Part shown: positions 1 through 4,861 of the stretch, piece by piece | How the letters are laid out: each line of letters begins with the position of its first letter | How positions within the stretch are numbered: the stretch's first letter is position 1 | Assembly (NCBI GenBank): GCA_964400875.1 | Contig: CAYNWK010000178.1 | Location: forward strand, 1-8,952 | Direction: 5' to 3' | Origin: CAYNWK01 sp964400875 | GTDB taxonomy: Bacteria > Chloroflexota > Anaerolineae > Anaerolineales > UBA4823 | Length of the DNA stretch: 8,952 bases | The notes under the pieces: model-generated | Database searches by the model: none | What the model saw: only the letters and a program-made list of their open reading frames with translations | What the model was told of the DNA's origin: nothing | Translations under genes and position numbers: made by a program

Positions 1-746
1 CCGAAGTAATACGACAAATACAGCCCCAGCGCGCCCGAGAGCGAGGCGACCAGCGCAGCCAGGCTCATCATCAGCGGCAAACGGCGGGTCACCAGGTACG
101 CGGTAGCCGCCGGGGTGACCAGCATGGCCAGCATCAAGGCTACCCCGACGGTCTGCAGCGAAACCACGATCGAGACGGCGATTAAGATGTAGAGCAGGTA
201 ATCCAGCAGACGGTCAGGCAGCCGCAACGTGGCAGCCAGCACCGGGTCGAAAGACAAGACCAGGAATTCTTTGTAAAAGGCCAGCACGGCCAGCAAAATC
301 AACCCGCCGAAGACCCCGATCAACCACAGGTCGCTGCCCCGTACCCCCAGGACATCGCCGAATAGAAAATGAGTCAGGTCCACGGTGTAGCTGCTGACCG
401 TGGAGATCAGGGCGATGCCCAGGGCGAAGGTGCCGGCGAAGATGATGCCGATGGCGGTGTCCTCTTTGATCTTGGTGCTGCGGGCGATGGCGCCGATGCC
501 CAGCGCGCTGGCTACGGCGGTCAGCAAAGCCCACCAGAAGAGCGGGCCGCGCGCGCCGTCTCCGACCAGGTAGCCTACCGCCACCCCGGGCAGGATCGAA
601 TGGGCCAGCGCATCGCCAAAGAAGGCCATGCCGCGCAGCACGACGTAGGTGCCCACGACCGCCGAGACGATGCCCACCAGCACCGCCGCGGTCAGCCCGC
701 GCAGCATGAACGGGTACTGCAGCGGGGCCAGCAACAGCTCAACCAT
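1..746 (-). CDS. znuB: Metal (zinc/manganese-type) ABC transporter permease, ZnuB-like, 3' end cut by window edge
   Basis: This is the membrane channel subunit of a cluster A-I ABC importer, which moves a divalent metal across the inner membrane using the ATPase encoded just upstream. The visible 248 residues are strongly hydrophobic with several membrane segments. They carry the family's conserved stretches: RGMAFFGDALAHSILPG near residues 38-54, IKEDTAIGIIFAGTFALG near 93-110, LFGDVLGV near 128-135, and VSLQTVGVALMLAMLVTPAA near 195-214. Family members are usually about 270-300 residues, so roughly 30-50 C-terminal residues lie beyond base 1. The ATG start is supported by GGGAGG (755-760) eight bases upstream, and it overlaps the ATPase stop by 8 bases, which implies translational coupling. 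The family is certain. Zinc as substrate is inferred from the operon's regulator and binding protein; manganese or iron are alternatives. Confidence 0.93.
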   Translation of the reverse strand, partial: MVELLLAPLQYPFMLRGLTAAVLVGIVSAVVGTYVVLRGMAFFGDALAHSILPGVAVGYLVGDGARGPLFWWALLTAVASALGIGAIARSTKIKEDTAIGIIFAGTFALGIALISTVSSYTVDLTHFLFGDVLGVRGSDLWLIGVFGGLILLAVLAFYKEFLVLSFDPVLAATLRLPDRLLDYLLYILIAVSIVVSLQTVGVALMLAMLVTPAATAYLVTRRLPLMMSLAALVASLSGALGLYLSYYF

Positions 747-1599
747 GCGAGTGGCCTCCCTCGACCCCTTCGTCGCAGCAGGAATCCTCCAGCGCCAACA
801 CGCCTTCCGCCGTCGAGACCAGGCGCAGATGCCCGCCGTACGCGGCGATCAGCCGCTCGCTGGTGAAGGTCTCGTCCGGTGGTCCCAGGCCGATCAGCTC
901 GCGGTTGAGCAGCAAAACACGGTCGAAACGCTCTGCGGCGACCTTGAGGTCATGCAGGGCCACCATCACGGTCACCCCTTGCCCCCGCAAGGCGTCCATG
1001 ATCTGGAAGATGCTCTCCTGGGAGCCGACGTCTAACCCGGAAAGCGGTTCATCCATCAACATCAGCTCGGCCTCCTGCGCCAGGGCGCGGGCGATGAACA
1101 TGCGCTGCTGCTGGCCTCCGGAAAGCTCGCTGATCTGGCGCCGGGAGAGCGAGGTCAGCCCGACCAGGTCCAGGGCATTGTGCACGATCTCCCAATCGCG
1201 CGCCTTGGGCCAATTGAACAGGCCCAGCTTGCCGATGCGCCCCATCATGACCACCTCGGAGACGCTGACCGGGAAGTTCCAGTCGACCTCGCTACGCTGG
1301 GGTAAGTAAGCGATGCAGATATGCCCGCCGGGTTCGTGCCCGTACACGTGCACCTCTCCGGAGCTGGGCGCGGCGATGCCGGCGATCACTTTGAAAAGCG
1401 TGCTCTTGCCGGCTCCATTGGGACCGACCACCGCCAGGCGTTCTCCGCTCCTGACTTCGAAGGAGATCGCCTGCAAGGCGGCGCGGCCGTTATAGCGCAC
1501 GTTCAACCCGCCGACGCGCAAGATCGGTTCGCCGGGTTCGTGCTGGTGGTGAGGACGGATCCAGTAATTGGTTTTGCGGATTTCTTCGAATAAGGTCAT
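739..1599 (-). CDS. znuC: Metal ABC transporter ATP-binding protein, ZnuC-like
   Basis: This cytoplasmic ATPase of 286 residues powers metal import by the adjacent permease. All catalytic motifs are intact: Walker A GPNGAGKST (59-67), Q-loop Gln101 in LPQRSEVDW, ABC signature LSGGQQQR (159-166), Walker B LMLMDEP with catalytic Glu184, D-loop SGLD (187-190) and switch His216 in ALHD. The stretch from the Q-loop through FPVSVSEVVMMGR is typical of the manganese/zinc/iron importer branch. The protein is somewhat longer than E. coli ZnuC: it has about 25 extra residues before the core and an acidic tail with a Cys-Cys pair (274-275) and HSH (283-285). The start ATG has AGG seven bases upstream and lies 27 bases after the binding-protein stop codon. 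The 3' end overlaps the permease start. The symbol follows the zinc interpretation of the operon and could equally be mntB/sitB-like. Confidence 0.94.
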   Translation of the reverse strand: MTLFEEIRKTNYWIRPHHQHEPGEPILRVGGLNVRYNGRAALQAISFEVRSGERLAVVGPNGAGKSTLFKVIAGIAAPSSGEVHVYGHEPGGHICIAYLPQRSEVDWNFPVSVSEVVMMGRIGKLGLFNWPKARDWEIVHNALDLVGLTSLSRRQISELSGGQQQRMFIARALAQEAELMLMDEPLSGLDVGSQESIFQIMDALRGQGVTVMVALHDLKVAAERFDRVLLLNRELIGLGPPDETFTSERLIAAYGGHLRLVSTAEGVLALEDSCCDEGVEGGHSHG

Positions 1600-1627
1600 G
1601 AGTTTACCTGTAGAGGGTGGCGAAGGC

Positions 1628-2584
1628 TCATCGCAGCGCCTCGACGATGGCGGTCACATTGTAGCGCATGTAATCCAGGTAGCTGGCGGCCTCGCCGTCC
1701 GGTCCGGAAAGCGAACCGGTATAAATGAAGACCAGCGACGAACCGGTGTCCGCGGCGACGCGTTCGGACAGCGCCGGGTTGACCGTGTCGCCCACGAAGA
1801 TCGCCTTGACCGCCAGAGCCTTGATGGCGTCTTCCAGGCGGGCCAGCTCTTGCGCGGAAGGCTCGGCCATGCTGCTGTAGCCAGGCACGATGGCGCCGAC
1901 CTGCTCGAAGCCGTAGCGCGCCGCGAAATAGGTGAAGACCGTGTGGTCGGTGACCAGCAGGCGGTCCGCTTCAGGGATCTGGGAGACCTGCGTGCGGATC
2001 CAACCGTCTAGATCTTCCAGGGAAGCCTGGTACCGGCTGGCGTTCTCCTGGTAGGCACCCGCATGTTCCGGGTCCAGTTCGCTCAACGCGGCGGCGATGA
2101 CCTCCGTCCAGACCAGCACGTTGTTCGGGTCGGTCCACACGTGCGGGTCGCCCCCGGAGTGCCCTCCATCACCATGCTCATCGGAGCCCTCCAGCAGCGT
2201 GATCCCATCGGACACCCGGACGACCCTGCCGGAGGCGCCAGCGTTTTGCAAGAGTGGATCGAGGAACACCTCCAGCCCGGCCCCGTTCGCGAAGATGAGC
2301 GCCGCATTGCTGATCATGCCCATATCTTGTGGTGCCGGGTCGAAGCTGTGCGGGTCGCTGCCCAGGGGCAGCAGCAGCGCCAGGTCGATGAACTCACCGC
2401 CCACCTGGCTCACTACGTCGCCGACGATGGAGGTCGTGGCGACGACGCGGATCGCGCCGCCCGTAGCGCCTCGATCCGCCTGGCGGGGAGCGCAGCCTGC
2501 TGCGAGCAATACCAGGACGGCAAGCGCGGAGAGCCACACCCCGAGCGGTCGCCGCGGCAGGGGCCTGGGGGCAATCGGGTTCAA
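1628..2584 (-). CDS. znuA: Metal-binding lipoprotein of ABC importer, ZnuA/TroA-like
   Basis: This extracytoplasmic solute-binding protein captures a divalent metal and hands it to the permease. Counting from the TTG start (318 residues), there is a basic n-region, a hydrophobic segment and a lipobox LAAGC with lipidated Cys31, so it is membrane-anchored. Expected metal ligands of the cluster A-I family are visible: His79 (GSDPHSFDP), His148 (GDPHVW), His214 (TDHTVF) and Asp266 (VGDTVNP). A third His rather than Glu is the pattern of zinc/TroA-type proteins. A short His/Asp/Gly-rich loop (about 135-145) precedes the second ligand, as in zinc binders. I chose TTG at 2584 because it forms a TTGA overlap with the regulator's stop, has AAGAGG seven bases upstream, and gives a standard signal peptide. 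ATG at 2605 and GTG at 2614 are in-frame alternatives adding 7 or 10 residues. Confidence 0.93.
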   Translation of the reverse strand: MNPIAPRPLPRRPLGVWLSALAVLVLLAAGCAPRQADRGATGGAIRVVATTSIVGDVVSQVGGEFIDLALLLPLGSDPHSFDPAPQDMGMISNAALIFANGAGLEVFLDPLLQNAGASGRVVRVSDGITLLEGSDEHGDGGHSGGDPHVWTDPNNVLVWTEVIAAALSELDPEHAGAYQENASRYQASLEDLDGWIRTQVSQIPEADRLLVTDHTVFTYFAARYGFEQVGAIVPGYSSMAEPSAQELARLEDAIKALAVKAIFVGDTVNPALSERVAADTGSSLVFIYTGSLSGPDGEAASYLDYMRYNVTAIVEALR

Positions 2585-3033
2585 CGTGCGACCTCTTGCT
2601 GGCATTCGGCGCACACCCCGAAAAGCTGCAGCCAGTGTTCGTTGATCTGGAACCCGCTTTCGCGCTCGACGCGGTCGAACAGCGCTCCCAGATCATCGCC
2701 GCGAAAAAAGTTTGCGCTGCCGCATACCTGGCAGAGCGCCAGGTGCTGGTGCCCGTTGAACGCAGCCAGGTAGGCGTGGCATTCATCCGGCTGGTGCACG
2801 CGCTGGATCAGCTCAAGCGCCTCGAGCGTCTCCAGGGTGCGGTACACGCTGACCAACCCCAGGGAGGGGTAGCGCTGGCGGGCCAGGTCGTAGATCTCGG
2901 TGGCGTTGAGCGCCCGGTCGCTTTCAGCGAGCACCCGGACGACCGCCCGGCGCGAGGCCGTCAGGCGGTACCCGCTGTCTTTCAGGCGGCCCAGCCAGGC
3001 CTGGGCGAGCGTTTGGGGGGCAGGCGAGGACAT
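2581..3033 (-). CDS. zur: Fur-family metalloregulator, probably Zur
   Basis: This is a metal-dependent repressor of 150 residues, the usual size for the family, and is expected to bind DNA as a dimer when loaded with metal. The N-terminal winged helix includes RLTASRRAVVRVL and LVSVYRTLETLEALELI, the recognition-helix signature. The C-terminal half has two CxxC pairs (Cys101/Cys104 and Cys141/Cys144) forming the structural zinc site. It also has His80, Cys85, His95 and His97 (HQH), with Glu132 and His133 further on. A Cys ahead of the HxH is typical of zinc sensors rather than iron-sensing Fur, so I favour Zur. The start is ATG at 3033 with GGAG (3044-3047) ten bases upstream. An upstream in-frame ATG at 3072 lies inside the -10 hexamer and cannot be used. 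It heads the metal-transport operon and is likely autoregulated. Fur, Mur or PerR identity cannot be fully excluded. Confidence 0.9.
   Translation of the reverse strand: MSSPAPQTLAQAWLGRLKDSGYRLTASRRAVVRVLAESDRALNATEIYDLARQRYPSLGLVSVYRTLETLEALELIQRVHQPDECHAYLAAFNGHQHLALCQVCGSANFFRGDDLGALFDRVERESGFQINEHWLQLFGVCAECQQEVAR
2592..2597 (-). promoter_or_regulatory. Ribosome binding site deciding the znuA start
   Basis: On the minus strand AAGAGG sits seven bases before the TTG codon at 2584, within the last codons of the regulator gene. This spacing is ideal for the TTG. The upstream ATG and GTG candidates have only G-rich sequence in front of them and would extend the n-region of the signal peptide without purpose. 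Confidence 0.65.
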
Positions 3034-3056
3034 TGAAAATTGGCTCCATTTGATAA

Positions 3057-3071
3057 TGAAAATCATTTTCA
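3057..3071 (-). promoter_or_regulatory. Zur/Fur-type operator (7-1-7 palindrome)
   Basis: On the minus strand the sequence is TGAAAATGATTTTCA, a perfect 7-1-7 inverted repeat, the geometry used by Fur-family repressors. From memory this equals the zinc (Zur) box consensus described for actinobacteria. The same stretch read on the plus strand at 3052-3070 also matches the classic 19-base E. coli Fur box at 17 of 19 positions, so sequence alone does not fix the metal. It abuts the -10 hexamer and covers the predicted transcription start near 3065, so bound repressor would block RNA polymerase. Confidence 0.9.
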
Positions 3072-3099
3072 ATTATAGAGAGAATTCGCCTGCTGTCAA
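3072..3099 (-). promoter_or_regulatory. Sigma-70-type promoter of the zur-znu operon
   Basis: On the minus strand a perfect TTGACA (3094-3099) is followed by a 16-base spacer and a perfect TATAAT (3072-3077). The predicted start is near 3065, giving a leader of about 32 bases before the zur ATG. An unregulated promoter this good would be very strong, which fits tight control by the operator directly adjoining the -10. Confidence 0.88.
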
Positions 3100-3172
3100 G
3101 CAGTTCCGGGATATTTTCTCGAGCAGAATTAATCTCTTCGCTGCCACCGGCCTGGAAGGCCTGCTTTGAGAT

Positions 3173-3198
3173 CAAAAAGCCGACCACGTGGGCCGGCT
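3173..3198 (-). terminator. Intrinsic terminator of the gene ending at 3257
   Basis: Read on the minus strand, AGCCGGCC pairs with GGTCGGCT (eight pairs including one G-U) around a five-base loop CACGT. The stem runs straight into a TTTTT tract (3174-3178). It lies about 60 bases after the stop of the upstream gene and about 75 bases before the -35 of the zur promoter, insulating the two units. Confidence 0.82.
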
Positions 3199-3208
3199 CA
3201 TTAAGGGA

Positions 3209-3243
3209 CTATGAACGGACGGACAACACCCGTCCGTTCATAG
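3209..3243. repeat. Perfect 14-bp inverted repeat after the stop codon
   Basis: CTATGAACGGACGG and its exact reverse complement flank a seven-base loop ACAACAC. It starts 13 bases after the TAA of the gene at 3257 and has no T-run on either side. In RNA it would form a very stable hairpin, probably a 3'-end stabiliser or an accessory to the intrinsic terminator just downstream. A protein-binding operator is possible but has no other support. Confidence 0.85.
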
Positions 3244-3256
3244 CCAGAAAGGCAAA

Positions 3257-4555
3257 TTACTGGGTCAGCCCGAAGGAGCCCAGGATCTGATCGACTTCCA
3301 TGCTGAGTTCAGGGGGGATGTCGATCTCGGCGTAATCGTCGCTTCCCCGGTAATCCAGGCGCACGACGAACACCAGGTTCTCAACCTCGGCCGGGCCGTA
3401 GTACAGCGCTTTGACTTTGTCCTCCAGGATGAGCTCCTTTTTGAGCATGGGCAAGCTGAAAAAACTGACGGCGCCGCGCTGCACCAGGTCCCCGGAAGGC
3501 AGACCTGTGCCGCCCAAGATATCTTCCTCGTCGGTACGGTGGAAGCCGATGTAAATGCGCCAATCACCCTGGTCGAGATAGATCGTGCGCGTGAAGCGCG
3601 GGCCCTGTTCGGCATCCGGGTCCGGTTCGGGCCCTAATTCCAGGGTCCAGTTGGGCGGGTAGCGGAAGGAGAAACCGTACTGCGAGTCGTTGTAGCTCTC
3701 CCAGCCCTGGTAGCGGTCAACGGCGACGCCATCGACTTCCATGTAGTCCACCTGGATCTGGCACCCGTTGGTGTCCGGCACGCCGCATACCAAGATACCG
3801 TACACGGTCACGACCTGGCCGCTGTCCCGCAGATTGGCGATCTCATCTGCGTAGACCAGCAAACCGTTCTCTGCTACGAAAGAACTGATCCCGAACTGGA
3901 TCGGGAAGTCCCCTTCGAGCACAAAATAATCGTCGAATTGGGCGTCGTCAGGATGGGAGTAAATCCTGCCGGTCCAGCCGTTGACGCGTTCCGGCTCGAC
4001 CTGCTCGGCGCCGGTGCGCAGCTTGGTCACCCGCAGCTGGCAGCCGCCGTAATCCGGCACGTCGCAATTCATCGTGCCCCAAAAATTAGCATACTTGCCA
4101 GGTTCATCGTGATCGCGGAGGTTTGCTATGCGCGCCTCAACGGCTTCGTCCACTCCGCTGATGCCCGCCTCGCCGCTGCCCTCGGGGACGAAGATGACGT
4201 AGTCGTCGTACTCCGATCCCTCCGGGGTAGAGACCACGTACCCTAACCAGCCCTGCACCGGCACGCCGGTGAGCTGCACGGATTTTTCGATCACCAGACC
4301 TGCCGGGTTGACTTCGCCCTCCCAATGAAAGCTGCTCGTCGGGTTGCTCACGCTGACCCGGTAGATCTCATTTTCGGGCGCGACGATTGGGTAGCTGACC
4401 TCGACCACCACCTCTCCGGCGCTGAAGCGGAAACTGCTGCTGCCCACCAGCCCTTCCGGCGTGGTGTCTTCTATCTGCCAGTCCGCCTCGGGAACTGGCA
4501 TCGGCTCGCTGTAACGGGCGACGATATAAGCCAAGGCGCGATCCCGGGCTTCGAT
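3257..4555 (-). CDS. Unrecognised, probably exported protein with tandem DDY/C-x7-C repeats and PsbP-like C-terminus; 5' end lost in gap
   Basis: The 432 visible residues follow the assembly gap; the start and any signal peptide are missing. Counting from the gap, residues 1-90 form a domain beginning ARDRALAYIVARY and containing VSYPIVAPEN and FHWEGEVN. Residues about 102-180 and 193-275 are two copies of a repeat with shared features GW.G, DDY, ANLRD and C-x7-C (CDVPDYGGC and CGVPDTNGC). Residues about 284-432 start with GWESYNDSQYGFSFRYPPNW, a PsbP-like opening often seen in bacterial lipoproteins. The protein is acidic, and the only four cysteines sit in the two C-x7-C pairs, suggesting disulfides outside the cytoplasm. 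I infer a surface or secreted lipoprotein. I know of no assigned function, and a role in metal metabolism is not implied because a terminator separates it from the zur operon. Confidence 0.75.
   Translation of the reverse strand: MEARDRALAYIVARYSEPMPVPEADWQIEDTTPEGLVGSSSFRFSAGEVVVEVSYPIVAPENEIYRVSVSNPTSSFHWEGEVNPAGLVIEKSVQLTGVPVQGWLGYVVSTPEGSEYDDYVIFVPEGSGEAGISGVDEAVEARIANLRDHDEPGKYANFWGTMNCDVPDYGGCQLRVTKLRTGAEQVEPERVNGWTGRIYSHPDDAQFDDYFVLEGDFPIQFGISSFVAENGLLVYADEIANLRDSGQVVTVYGILVCGVPDTNGCQIQVDYMEVDGVAVDRYQGWESYNDSQYGFSFRYPPNWTLELGPEPDPDAEQGPRFTRTIYLDQGDWRIYIGFHRTDEEDILGGTGLPSGDLVQRGAVSFFSLPMLKKELILEDKVKALYYGPAEVENLVFVVRLDYRGSDDYAEIDIPPELSMEVDQILGSFGLTQ
3731..3985 (-). repeat. Protein repeat copy 2 (DDY/C-x7-C domain)
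   Basis: This copy encodes GWTGRIYSHPDD, QFDDYFVL, IANLRDSG and CGVPDTNGCQIQV in the same order as copy 1. It is the closer of the two to the form I associate with Chloroflexota hypothetical proteins (FDDYF, then LRDSG, then a cysteine-flanked VPD turn). Confidence 0.7.
4016..4258 (-). repeat. Protein repeat copy 1 (DDY/C-x7-C domain)
   Basis: This copy encodes GWLGYVVSTPEG, EYDDYVIF, IANLRD and CDVPDYGGCQLRV in order. The order and spacing match the second copy, indicating an internal duplication of an ~80-residue domain. The two copies have diverged considerably, so the duplication is old. Confidence 0.7.
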
Positions 4556-4655
4556 NNNNNNNNNNNNNNNNNNNNNNNNNNNNNNNNNNNNNNNNNNNNN
4601 NNNNNNNNNNNNNNNNNNNNNNNNNNNNNNNNNNNNNNNNNNNNNNNNNNNNNNN
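4556..4655. other. Assembly gap of 100 N
   Basis: A run of exactly 100 N is the conventional filler for a gap of unknown length. It removes the start of the gene ending at 3257, so reading frame and distance across it carry no information. Confidence 0.98.
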
Positions 4656-4658
4656 TGA

Positions 4659-4667
4659 ATTTTATCA
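4659..4667 (-). promoter_or_regulatory. Possible extended -10 element for the gap-truncated gene
   Basis: The minus strand reads TGATAAAAT, an extended -10 form (TGn plus five of six -10 bases), immediately before the gap. It lies downstream of a probable terminator and upstream of a gene that needs a promoter. No convincing -35 is present, so the call is weak. Confidence 0.3.
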
Positions 4668-4733
4668 TCCCTGCGGAAAAGACGTTGGATCGCTCGGTTT
4701 TGTTCCAATTTTCACGATCTGTTTCCGGGATCG

Positions 4734-4762
4734 AAAACCCCCGGCAATAGATATCGCCGGGG
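4734..4762 (-). terminator. Probable terminator after the signalling operon
   Basis: On the minus strand CCCCGGC and GCCGGGG form a seven-pair GC-rich stem with a ten-base loop, followed by GTTTTC. The T-run is short (four), and the stem lies about 100 bases after the phosphatase-gene stop. It is plausible but not a textbook terminator. Confidence 0.55.
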
Positions 4763-4861
4763 CCTCGAATCACCAGCCTGTTAGGCCTGCTCCATACCTT
4801 TTAATAGCTATAGGAGGTACGCAGTTCTTCCCTCAAGCGCGTAGTCCTAAGGTAATGGCAA

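Noticed and set aside
369..1035. Overlapping plus-strand reading frames opposite the permease and ATPase
   Set aside because: Their translations have no recognisable motifs and mirror the high GC of strongly conserved minus-strand genes.
3034..3072. Longer start for the regulator (ATG at 3072)
   Set aside because: This ATG overlaps the -10 hexamer and the operator, so it cannot be in the transcript; the extension also has no family similarity.
4656..4708. Coding start at 4708 for the gene truncated by the gap
   Set aside because: The frame only continues because N translates as X; the gap length is nominal, and the 17 residues resemble neither a signal peptide nor the downstream domain.
4844..4854. 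GTCCTAAGGTA, identical to the core of the 23S rRNA I-CeuI recognition region
   Set aside because: The flanking bases do not match 23S rRNA and no other rRNA sequence is nearby; an 11-base match is likely chance.
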